From contig DATLAN010000641.1 of the NCBI GenBank assembly GCA_035527455.1, positions 1 to 6,480 on the forward strand: DNA of 6,480 bases. The letters run 5' to 3'. Positions 1 through 5,955 of this stretch are shown in pieces. Position 1 is the stretch's first letter. Each line of letters begins with the position of its first letter. Below the pieces are notes generated by a model that worked only from the letters and a program-made list of their open reading frames with translations, ran no database searches and had not been told where the DNA came from. The translations under genes and the position numbers were made by a program. The stretch is from DATLAN01 sp035527455 (GTDB lineage: Bacteria > Planctomycetota > Planctomycetia > Pirellulales > Thermoguttaceae).

Positions 1-74
1 TCAGTTTCCGCTGGATTTCTGCAAATGGGTCCTCTCTTCCAGAGGAGGCTGCTGAAAAAGTGGTGAGGAAGCAT

Positions 75-163
75 GTGGGGCACGTTTCCAACGTGCCTTT
101 TCGGTTGTGGGCACGTTTCCAACGTGCCTTTTCGGTTGTCGGCACGTTGCAAACGTGCCCCAC
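75..163. repeat. 31-bp tandem array of three GGCACGTT palindromes
   Basis: Three copies of a 19-bp hyphenated palindrome, GGCACGTT-nnn-AACGTGCC, lie at 79-97, 110-128 and 141-159 with an exact 31-bp period. Copies 1 and 2 are identical (loop TCC) and are followed by a 12-base spacer differing only in its last base (TTTTCGGTTGTG at 98-109, TTTTCGGTTGTC at 129-140). Copy 3 keeps both arms but its loop is GCA. The outermost arms are longer than the inner ones: GTGGGGCACGTT (75-86) is the perfect reverse complement of AACGTGCCCCAC (152-163). The array could therefore fold as three small hairpins or one larger one. I believe similar motifs recur between planctomycete genes, but that is from memory. 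The function is unknown; a dispersed REP-like element is more likely than a specific operator. Confidence 0.85.
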
Positions 164-235
164 GTTGGGGTGAACACGATGCGCCGAGAAAGGTCTTGCC
201 ATGTTTGCGCGTCTCCCCTGTACCCTCACCCCCGG

Positions 236-260
236 CCCCTCTCCCTCGGAGGGAGAGGGG
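236..260. repeat. GC-rich perfect inverted repeat (REP-like hairpin)
   Basis: CCCCTCTCCCTC (236-247) is the exact reverse complement of GAGGGAGAGGGG (249-260), separated by one base, so the nucleic acid could form a stem of about ten pairs with a small loop. It is preceded by a C-rich stretch (about 222-235). It lies 65-89 bases beyond the stop codon of the large minus-strand gene, so it could act as an RNA 3'-end stabiliser or pause site. Neither side has a T tract, so it is not a canonical intrinsic terminator. Its composition resembles widely dispersed intergenic palindromes of the CCCTCTCCC...GGGAGAGGG type found in many bacteria. Confidence 0.7.
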
Positions 261-288
261 AGATTGAGTCTGCGTCCCGCAAAGGTCC

Positions 289-323
289 ACTGACAACTGA
301 CAACTGAAAACTGACAACTGACA
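289..323. repeat. Five 7-bp ACTGACA tandem repeats
   Basis: Five head-to-tail 7-bp units occupy this stretch. Four are ACTGACA and the third is ACTGAAA. The array ends at 323, one base before the stop codon of the large minus-strand gene (TAG, complement of 325-327). On that gene's strand the unit reads TGTCAGT and begins right after the stop. No palindrome is present, so it is a simple-sequence tandem repeat and not a terminator. The copy number may be variable between strains through slippage; this is inference. Confidence 0.8.
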
Positions 324-324
324 G

Positions 325-3300
325 CTACCCGCCCTCTTCCATCACCGCATCGACGGCCCGATAGGTGATGCTGAGCTTGGGGCGGTTGGTCGCCACCGAC
401 ATCTCGCGGGAGGCCAGATCGAGTCCGTCGGAGGCGCTCGAGTAGTCCTGGATGATGAAGCCGAAGTTGCCGGACGGATCGTCGATCCAGGATTGCACCC
501 GGGCGATCCCTGCGGCGTTCAGCTCGAAGGTCGCCGGTCCGGTCGAAGGCGACACGATGGTTCCAAGCACGGTGAACCCTCGGTCGCCCGCGCCCAGCAC
601 GCCGGCCGTTTCCCAACTGCTTCCGGCGGAGGACTCCTCCCACGTGGCCTCGTGTTCCAGCCAGTCCCGCGCCAGGGCATAGACTTCATAGGCGTCGTCC
701 GTCTTCCCGGTGATGTCGAACGTGAGAGAGACGAATTCCACGGTGCTGCCCGGGGCGATGCTGCCGAGATCCCATCCGATCAGGATCGCCTTCCAGGGGT
801 CGCCGTCGGCCTCCAATTGCTCGTCGGTTCCGTAGTTTTTCGTGGGACGTGCGAGTTTGATTTTGGTGTCCCGCGTGCCGAGGTAGCTGCCCCCCTCGGA
901 CACGCCGTCCTGGAAGAAGGCCGTGATCGGAGCCGACGACTCGACCACCGTGATGGTGATCGTTTCCGAGTCGGTCGCTTCTCCGTCGCTGACGCTGAGG
1001 ATTACGGCGTGGGTGCCCACCTGACCGGCCGAAGGCGTCCAAGCGAACGTTCGCGTGTTCGGGTCGAACGTCGCCCCGGCCGGCAGATCGGCGGCTGAAA
1101 AGGCGAGCGTGTCGGGCAGGCCGTCCACCAGATCGGCGTCGGTCGCGGAAATCGTGAAACTCAGCAGGTTGCCGACACGTGCCGATCGGTCGCCGATCGG
1201 GGCGAGGGACGGTGACTGATTCACCTCGCCCACGGTGACCGTAACCGTTTCCGCGACGGGATCGGCGCCGTCGCTGACGGTAAGCGTGATGAAGTACGTG
1301 CCGTCCTGGTCTTCCCCGGGAATCCAGCCGAACGCTCGGGTGTTCGGATCGAAGAAAGCCCCGGCCGGCAGATCGGAGGCCGAATAGGTGAGCGTATTGG
1401 GCAGTCCGCCCACCAGATCGGCGTCGGTCGCGGAAACCGTGAAGCTCAGCAGGCTGCCTTCGTCGACCGATCGGTCGCCGATCGGCGCCGGGACCGGGGG
1501 TTGGTTCACTTCGTGTACGGTGATCGTGATCGTCTCGGCGGCGAAGGCGATTCCGTTGGTGACGGCAAACGTCACGCTGTATTGCCCGTCTTGATCCTCC
1601 AGAGGCGTCCAGGCGAAGGTCCGTGCGTCCGGGTCGAAGACGGCGCCGGGCGGCAGACCGTCGGCCGAGTAGACCAACGGGCCGGGTTCGCCGCTGAGGT
1701 CGGTGGCCGAGATGGTGAAGCTCAGCAACGTGCCCTCGTCGATCGACTGCTCGCCGATCGACTCCAAGGCCAAGGTTCCCACCGTAATCGTGACCGGCTG
1801 CGAGGCGGCCAGATCGCCGTCGGTGACGCTGAACGTGACGACGTACGTGCCGACCTGCGGGTCCGAGGGCGTCCAATCGAACGTTCGGGTGCTCGGATCG
1901 AACGTCGCTCCCGGCGGCAAGTCGGCGGCCGAATATGTCAGCGTATTCGGCAAACCACCGACCAGATCGGCGTCGGTCGCCGAAACCGCGAAGTTCAACG
2001 GGGTATCGGGGATGGCCGACTTGTCGCCGATCGACGTCATGACCGGAGGCTGGTTCACTTCGCGTACGATGATCGTGATCGTCTCGAAGTCCGTGTCCGT
2101 GCCGTCGGTCACGCTGAACGTCACGTCGTACGCACCGTCCTGGGTCTCGGAAGGCGTCCAGTCGAACGTCCGCGTGCCGGGATCGAAGGTTGCTCCGGCC
2201 GGCAGATCGGCGGCCGAGTAGGTCAACGGGTCGCCCGGGTCGACGTCCGTGGCCGAGATGGCGAAGCTCAGCAGCGTGCCCTCGTCGATCGACTTGTCCC
2301 CGATGGGCGACAATACCGGGGGCGTGTTGTCGTTGGGTATCGCACTGGTCACCGTCAGCGCCGGGCGGAGTGTCGCGGTCGCCGCTTCGCGGGAACTCAG
2401 TCGCAGCCCGTCGCCGTTGTCGTAGTTCTGCAGGACGATTCCGAAGTTGGTCGCCGGATCGTCGACCCAGGCCTGCACGGCCGCCACGCCCGCGGCGTTG
2501 AACTCGACGGTAATCGATCCGACCTGCGGAGCCGTGATCGTTCCCAGGACTTCGGCACCGCGATCGCTGCTGCCCTGGACGCCCGCGATTTCCCAGGAGT
2601 TTCCCGAGGCGGCGGCGATCCACGTCACTTCATGCTCCCGCCAATCCCGCTTGACCGCATAGATCTGGTAGCCGTCGTTGGAGCGGTCGGTCACGTTGAC
2701 CGTAAGCGATACCGACTCGATTCGCTCGCCGACGGGAATGTTGCCGAGGTCCCACTTCAACAACGCGGCGCGATCGATGGTGCCGTGCAGTTGGAGCGAG
2801 TCGTCCGTCGCGTAGTTCTTGACGGGCTGGTCCGACTTGATGCCAGCGTCGCGCGTTTGGGCGTAGCCTTCGACGCCGTCCTGGAACGTCCGCGTTACGA
2901 ACACCGGAGTCTCCTCGACGGTCACGATCAGGTCGTCGAAGCTTTCCAACTCCCCGTCGTTGGCCGTCAGCCGCAGGACGTAATCGCCCAGGATCGTGAA
3001 TGCGGCGGTCGTTTCGGGTGACGACGCGTCGCCGAACGTGACGGCGCCCCCCGCCGGACCGCCGACCAGCGTCCAAATCGTCGAGACGAGCGACGGCGGC
3101 CGCGGCAACCCGTCGTCGACGACGCCGCCGTGCAAGTCGGCCGTCTGCACGTCGAAAATGGTCCGGTCGGGCCCCGCGTCCACCACGGGGGCCTGGTTCT
3201 CGCGCGGCGAGGTCGACAACAGGGCCCCGCTCAGCATCCCGTCGCCGGCGGCGATGGCGACCAGTTGGTCGGTGAAGTTGTGTTTGATGCTGGAAACGTT

Positions 3301-4440
3301 GTTCACCGAAGGGCCGGGAATCAACGTCTGCTTGGGGCCGAAAGCAATCGACGAGAGAGAAGACTCCCGATAGACGATCGGCCCCAAGGTGTCGAATTCC
3401 CGATAGATCACCAGCAGTCGATCTTGCACCTCGCTGAGGACGACGATCGGGCGTGTTCCGCCCGTGTCGACTTCGTACAACGGGTCCCAAATACCCGTGG
3501 GTCGGCGCACGAGCAGGCCGACCTGCGTGAAACCGGTCGTGTCGTAACTGGTCTTGATCGCGGCATAGAGCGTTCCGTCGGACGCGACGGCGACGTTGAG
3601 GTGGTCGTCCGCCATGCCGCCGCCCACGTCCAGGGCCGACTGGGACGCCGGGACTTCGTCCGCCGACCACGATTCGGGGGCGTCGCCGTCGTAGTGTACG
3701 CGGAAGCCGAACCGCTCGGTGACCTGGTCGGACCAGAGCACGCCGACCGAACCGTCGGGCATCGCCGTGATCACCGAGATGTCGTCGCTGTTGATGCCTT
3801 GTGCGACGATGATCGGGGCGCTCCACGTGGCGTAAGGGAAATCGCTGTAGCGCACCTCGACGTCGGTTCGTGCGTCGGAGGCCACCCACATCCGCCCGGT
3901 CGAATCGACGTCGATGGTCGCCGTCTCCATGTCCGCGTGCAACGACAGCACGGAGAGAGCAGGGCGTTCGGACCAGAGCCGATAGGTTCCCGGATCGCCG
4001 GGTACGTATTCGACCGACGCCAGATATGCCGTGCTCTCGCGATCCAAGAGGATGTGCGCGACGTCCCCGAGCGGCTTGACGTCGGCGTAGAACCGGCCGG
4101 CGGACAGATTCAACACGGGTGTCCAGGTCAATCCATCCAGCCGGCGCACCCACGTGCCGCTGAAGTCGGCGGTGACGGTCCACCAGAGATCGTCGTGGGA
4201 CCACACCTTCGACTGGGGTTTGTCCCGAGTATCTCCGCTGATCGGGATTTCCTCCAACGGATAGATGCTCGGGGTCGGGGCGGCCTCGCCGGCAGGGACA
4301 TCTCCCGGCGATGCGAGCAGATCATCCGGGTCCAGGATTTCGCCGGCGAGCAACCGCCGGTTCTCCAACCATTCGAACCGCAACGGCCGGCAGTGTCGTG
4401 GCCGCCGGCGAGGCGTCGCGTGGGCATGCTTCGAAGACAT
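325..4440 (-). CDS. Large LEPR-type exported protein with two DNRLRE domains and five Ig-like repeats
   Basis: This encodes 1371 residues, ATG at 4440, stop TAG at 325-327. A basic N-terminus leads into FEWLENRRLLAG (22-33), a LEPR-XLL-like motif of planctomycete exported proteins; no classical hydrophobic signal peptide follows. Residues about 75-410 are rich in W/D/G beta-strand motifs such as DVDSTGRMWVASD and VASDGTLYAAI and look like a BNR/beta-propeller sensor region. Residues about 416-509 (APVVDAGPDRTI start) are PKD-like. Residues 515-698 form a DNRLRE (CBM96-related) domain, 707-1165 five putative-Ig He_PIG-type repeats, and 1173-1360 a second DNRLRE domain. No dockerin, sortase motif or transmembrane anchor is visible at the C-terminus. 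The family role suggests carbohydrate or surface binding outside the cell; there is no enzymatic motif. No clear Shine-Dalgarno precedes the ATG. A TACAAT hexamer (complement of 4508-4513) could be a -10 box for its own promoter, but no good -35 accompanies it. Confidence 0.93.
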   Translation of the reverse strand: MSSKHAHATPRRRPRHCRPLRFEWLENRRLLAGEILDPDDLLASPGDVPAGEAAPTPSIYPLEEIPISGDTRDKPQSKVWSHDDLWWTVTADFSGTWVRRLDGLTWTPVLNLSAGRFYADVKPLGDVAHILLDRESTAYLASVEYVPGDPGTYRLWSERPALSVLSLHADMETATIDVDSTGRMWVASDARTDVEVRYSDFPYATWSAPIIVAQGINSDDISVITAMPDGSVGVLWSDQVTERFGFRVHYDGDAPESWSADEVPASQSALDVGGGMADDHLNVAVASDGTLYAAIKTSYDTTGFTQVGLLVRRPTGIWDPLYEVDTGGTRPIVVLSEVQDRLLVIYREFDTLGPIVYRESSLSSIAFGPKQTLIPGPSVNNVSSIKHNFTDQLVAIAAGDGMLSGALLSTSPRENQAPVVDAGPDRTIFDVQTADLHGGVVDDGLPRPPSLVSTIWTLVGGPAGGAVTFGDASSPETTAAFTILGDYVLRLTANDGELESFDDLIVTVEETPVFVTRTFQDGVEGYAQTRDAGIKSDQPVKNYATDDSLQLHGTIDRAALLKWDLGNIPVGERIESVSLTVNVTDRSNDGYQIYAVKRDWREHEVTWIAAASGNSWEIAGVQGSSDRGAEVLGTITAPQVGSITVEFNAAGVAAVQAWVDDPATNFGIVLQNYDNGDGLRLSSREAATATLRPALTVTSAIPNDNTPPVLSPIGDKSIDEGTLLSFAISATDVDPGDPLTYSAADLPAGATFDPGTRTFDWTPSETQDGAYDVTFSVTDGTDTDFETITIIVREVNQPPVMTSIGDKSAIPDTPLNFAVSATDADLVGGLPNTLTYSAADLPPGATFDPSTRTFDWTPSDPQVGTYVVTFSVTDGDLAASQPVTITVGTLALESIGEQSIDEGTLLSFTISATDLSGEPGPLVYSADGLPPGAVFDPDARTFAWTPLEDQDGQYSVTFAVTNGIAFAAETITITVHEVNQPPVPAPIGDRSVDEGSLLSFTVSATDADLVGGLPNTLTYSASDLPAGAFFDPNTRAFGWIPGEDQDGTYFITLTVSDGADPVAETVTVTVGEVNQSPSLAPIGDRSARVGNLLSFTISATDADLVDGLPDTLAFSAADLPAGATFDPNTRTFAWTPSAGQVGTHAVILSVSDGEATDSETITITVVESSAPITAFFQDGVSEGGSYLGTRDTKIKLARPTKNYGTDEQLEADGDPWKAILIGWDLGSIAPGSTVEFVSLTFDITGKTDDAYEVYALARDWLEHEATWEESSAGSSWETAGVLGAGDRGFTVLGTIVSPSTGPATFELNAAGIARVQSWIDDPSGNFGFIIQDYSSASDGLDLASREMSVATNRPKLSITYRAVDAVMEEGG
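361..924 (-). other. C-terminal DNRLRE domain of the large protein
   Basis: Residues about 1173-1360. It starts FFQDGVSEGGSY, contains the core ILIGWDLGSI, then YALARDWLEHEATW, and ends with DGLDLASREM, the equivalent of the DNRLRE signature, followed by RPKLSITY. It aligns over its whole length with the first DNRLRE domain of the same protein (TRD.KI, KNY.TD, WDLG.I, RDW.EHE.TW, DRG..VLGTI, NAAG.A.VQ.W.DDP..NFG). Domains of this family are beta-sandwiches found at the ends of bacterial secreted proteins, and related CBM96 members bind alginate. Sugar binding here is therefore possible but not shown. Confidence 0.85.
946..2322 (-). repeat. Five coding tandem repeats: putative Ig (He_PIG-type) domains
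   Basis: Five units of about 89-95 residues lie inside the large gene: residues about 707-795, 798-887, 889-977, 980-1072 and 1076-1165. Each has the pattern IGDKS..EGTLLSF..SATD, then YSA.DLP.GA.FDP.TR.F.WTP, then QDG.Y.VTFSVTDG and ETITITV. Adjacent units are joined by a REVNQPPV-like linker, except after unit 2. At DNA level units 4 and 5 share a 27-base identical block (1125-1151 and 1410-1436, 285 bp apart), indicating recent duplication or gene conversion. Units 2, 4 and 5 carry a DLV(G/D)GLP insertion missing from units 1 and 3. The domains probably form a stalk that separates the two DNRLRE modules. Confidence 0.88.
2347..2898 (-). other. Internal DNRLRE domain of the large protein
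   Basis: Residues about 515-698. It begins TFQDGVEGYAQTRDAGIKSD and contains KNYATDDSLQL, LLKWDLGNIP, YAVKRDWREHEVTW and the terminal signature DGLRLSSREA followed by RPALTVTS. It is clearly homologous to the C-terminal DNRLRE domain, so the five Ig-like units are bracketed by two copies of the same module. It is preceded by the PKD-like domain (residues about 416-509). Confidence 0.85.
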
Positions 4441-4535
4441 CAGATGGTACTCGGTGGTCCTGCGAGGTCTGCTTCCGTGCCTCTAGTTCGACCTGTGCCC
4501 CGTAAGTATTGTAGGGAACGGCTTGTTGAGGACGA

Positions 4536-5411
4536 TCAAGAGCCTGGTGAAGGCGTGGGGGCGATCTGGTGAAGGTCCGGCCGGGAGAAGTCGCCGGAGG
4601 CCAGCCAGTCGTCTTTCAGCAGCGTCCAGAAATCGGCGGCCAGGCTCTCGCGGACGTACGCGTAAGGCAGCCACCCATAGCCTCCCTCGCCCCACTCGGT
4701 GCCCCAGGAATTGCGCACCAGCAGGGCCCCTTTGTCGGAGCGGATCCAGCGGGCGTCGTCGTATCCGACCGCCGTCACGGCCTGCCCCCCGCGAACCGCG
4801 TCGAAGATCGTGGGAAATGGGATATCCGCCTCGGCCGTAACGGAGGTGCAGACCGGAAATCCGAAAACGCAGGCGAAGCCGGCAACCAGAAAGGATTTCA
4901 CGTTTTCCAGCGAAGTCTGCCCGGTCTGGCCGCGCCCGTCGAGTCGAACATAGCGGAGCGAAGGGAATCGCCGGGCCGAAGAGTAGGCGAACGCGTCCGG
5001 TTCCTGGCGGGCCTTTTCGACCTGATACGGCCAGTGTTGCTCCGGCGGGACGCCGAAATGGGTGACCGCCTGCCACGTCGCCCGCAGGCAAGCACCGCTT
5101 TCACCCCAGCGGTGCAGCAGCCGGCCGGCCGTTTTGTGAACGAACAGTCGGGAGGGTTCGATCAAGCGGCCGCTGGCGCGCCGTTCGAAGAACTGCAACA
5201 GGGCCACGCAGGCGTGGGCGACGCTGGTCCCCAGGTTCCCCTGGTCCTCGACGCCGCCGCAATACTCCCGCCAATCCACGCGCGGAGGACGCGCCCCGCT
5301 GGGCTTCAACTCCTCAAGCGCCTCGACAATCTCTTCGTGATTCGGCGTGTAGTCGCGCGGGTCGGGAAGATCCCGGTGCCAGCCGAATCCATAAGGTATG
5401 AAACTGTGCAT
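4536..5411 (-). CDS. Papain-fold (C1A) protein lacking catalytic Cys and His; predicted pseudopeptidase
   Basis: This encodes 291 residues from ATG at 5411, stop TGA at 4536-4538. The N-terminus (YGFGWHRDLPDPRDY, 8-21) and PPRVDWREY (42-50) match bacterial C1A papain-family proteins, whose mature enzyme starts near the VDWR segment. Family members hydrolyse peptide bonds with a Cys-His-Asn triad. Here VEDQGNLGTSVAHA keeps the oxyanion-hole Gln (57), but the nucleophile position is Ser63 where the family has Cys (usual form GSC). GGQAVTAVGYDD has Gln210 where the catalytic His is expected (usual form GHAV). Asn234 in NSWGTEWGEGGY is intact. Cys68 is five residues beyond the nucleophile site and does not fit that role. 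There is no signal peptide or long inhibitory propeptide, so a cytoplasmic location is likely. An in-frame TTG at 5447 would add 12 residues but has no ribosome site; the ATG has one. The gene lies 95 bp upstream of, and codirectional with, the large surface protein. The family assignment is firm; inactivity is inferred. Confidence 0.9.
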   Translation of the reverse strand: MHSFIPYGFGWHRDLPDPRDYTPNHEEIVEALEELKPSGARPPRVDWREYCGGVEDQGNLGTSVAHACVALLQFFERRASGRLIEPSRLFVHKTAGRLLHRWGESGACLRATWQAVTHFGVPPEQHWPYQVEKARQEPDAFAYSSARRFPSLRYVRLDGRGQTGQTSLENVKSFLVAGFACVFGFPVCTSVTAEADIPFPTIFDAVRGGQAVTAVGYDDARWIRSDKGALLVRNSWGTEWGEGGYGWLPYAYVRESLAADFWTLLKDDWLASGDFSRPDLHQIAPTPSPGS

Positions 5412-5417
5412 GTCCTG

Positions 5418-5422
5418 CCTTC
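5418..5422 (-). promoter_or_regulatory. Ribosome binding site favouring the 5411 ATG
   Basis: On the minus strand GAAGG lies six bases before the ATG at 5411 (GAAGG-CAGGAC-ATG). The upstream in-frame TTG at 5447 is preceded by a pyrimidine-rich CCTAACTTTCC with no purine-rich box. This, and the conserved start of the protein family just after the ATG, decide the start. Confidence 0.6.
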
Positions 5423-5555
5423 GTGTGCCGTTGCCGCGTTTCCCCAAGGAAAGTTAGGCGGGACCAGCGGAAGGAAATACAGGAAGAATGGTGGCACTCT
5501 GGCGAAACGGGGATGTACTCTTGCTCTGCAAATGTCCGCGTCCGGTAATTCTTAC

Positions 5556-5577
5556 AGCCGACCCCGCAGGGTCAGCC
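5556..5577 (-). promoter_or_regulatory. Potential leader stem-loop upstream of the papain-like gene
   Basis: Read on the minus strand, GGCTGACCC (5577-5569) can pair with GGGTCGGCT (5564-5556) around a TGCG loop. That gives nine pairs if two G-U wobbles are allowed, with the core GACCC/GGGTC perfect. On the plus strand the same bases would give C-A mismatches, so the structure suits minus-strand RNA, that is, the 5' leader of the papain-like gene about 145 bases before its ATG. No T run follows, so it is not an intrinsic terminator. I do not recognise any riboswitch family. Confidence 0.3.
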
Positions 5578-5779
5578 TTCGATGCCCACACGGGTCGGAA
5601 ATCATTCCCGAGATGGCCGTCTGCTCCCGGTCCTATTGTGGGTTCACGGAAGAAATGCCCCACCCCAACGACCGAAGCTCCCCCGAAAAGCCGCGATTCG
5701 CGCCGCCTTAAAGCAATATATCCTCGCTTATGTTATATAGTGTTTATAGCCTTTTTGGCGAGCGATGGAGTCAAACTCG

Positions 5780-5808
5780 TTGACGGGATTGAAGGGCCTG
5801 TGTACACT
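5780..5808 (+). promoter_or_regulatory. Sigma70-type promoter for the right-edge gene
   Basis: TTGACG (5780-5785, five of six matches to TTGACA) is followed after exactly 17 bases by TACACT (5803-5808, four of six matches to TATAAT). Transcription would start near 5815, giving a leader of about 140 bases before the ATG at 5956. The position just downstream of the AT-rich island and pointing at the plus-strand gene supports the call. Two hexamers of this quality can occur by chance. Confidence 0.5.
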
Positions 5809-5955
5809 AACATTTTCCTTTTCGCTTTTCAGGCTGTCTCCTCCCCTGCCTGGACGAACCACTGCAGTTCTCGCAGTCGGCAGGCGTCGCGCCTCGGGGA
5901 CGGCCGCACACGGATTTCTCTTCTCCCGATCCATTCCTACGAGGAAAGTCGAATC

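Larger units (their letters stand above)
1..324. other. Gene-free left flank rich in small repeats
   Basis: I see no supportable coding region here. Two short open frames starting at 73 and 107 run across the palindromic array, whose 31-bp period is not a multiple of three, so their translations are artefacts of the repeats. A frame open from the window edge (from base 3 to a stop near 174) could in principle hold the C-terminus of a gene lying to the left, but it reads into the same repeats and I cannot support it. The region contains three different repeat types, listed separately, and lies downstream of the minus-strand gene ending at 325. Bases 1-74 show nothing I recognise beyond a weak CCTCT/AGAGG inverted repeat (31-35 with 41-45). 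Confidence 0.7.
5412..5955. other. Divergent intergenic region with AT-rich island
   Basis: This lies between the minus-strand papain-like gene and the plus-strand LEPR-type gene, so both genes' promoters should be here. No coding sequence is convincing: the open frames across it are not supported by start sites, composition or recognisable motifs. Bases 5711-5760 are sharply AT-rich compared with the GC-rich surroundings (AATATA, TTATATAG, TTTATAG). For the minus direction the best candidate is TTGACT (complement of 5769-5774) with TATAAA (complement of 5743-5748), but the 20-base spacer is too long for a standard promoter and I do not call it. A stem-loop at 5556-5577 is listed separately. 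Bases 5815-5940 contain a pyrimidine-rich leader of the rightward gene. Confidence 0.6.

Noticed and set aside
75..163. A CRISPR array.
   Set aside because: The 31-bp units are directly tandem with a conserved spacer sequence; there are no unique spacers between repeats and no cas genes.
236..260. An intrinsic terminator for the large gene.
   Set aside because: The stem is strong but no T tract follows it on either strand, and it lies 65 bases or more past the stop codon.
686..2623. A second minus-strand open frame of 645 codons overlapping the large gene in another frame.
   Set aside because: The translation is arginine-rich and merely echoes the period of the Ig repeats; no domain is recognisable.
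1501..3021. A long plus-strand open frame (506 codons) antisense to the large gene.
   Set aside because: It is explained by the GC-rich codon usage of the minus-strand gene. Its translation is a low-complexity Arg/Gly/Val-rich sequence, while the minus-strand reading gives clear repeated domains.
3130..4572. A 480-codon plus-strand open frame across the N-terminal half of the large gene.
   Set aside because: It is a shadow frame antisense to a region with clear propeller-like and LEPR motifs, and has no recognisable domain or start signal.
5206..5210. Cys68 of the papain-like protein as an alternative nucleophile.
   Set aside because: It lies eleven residues after the oxyanion Gln, whereas the papain nucleophile lies six after it; that position is Ser63.
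5412..5447. A 12-residue N-terminal extension of the papain-like protein starting at TTG 5447.
   Set aside because: It has no ribosome binding site, and the conserved family N-terminus begins just after the ATG at 5411, which has a well-placed GAAGG.
4569..5711. A 380-codon plus-strand open frame antisense to the papain-like gene.
   Set aside because: The minus-strand frame contains conserved papain motifs; the plus-strand translation has none.
5743..5774. A leftward promoter TTGACT...TATAAA for the papain-like gene.
   Set aside because: The hexamers are good but the spacer is 20 bases, outside the usual 16-18, and the AT-rich island makes chance TATAAA matches likely.
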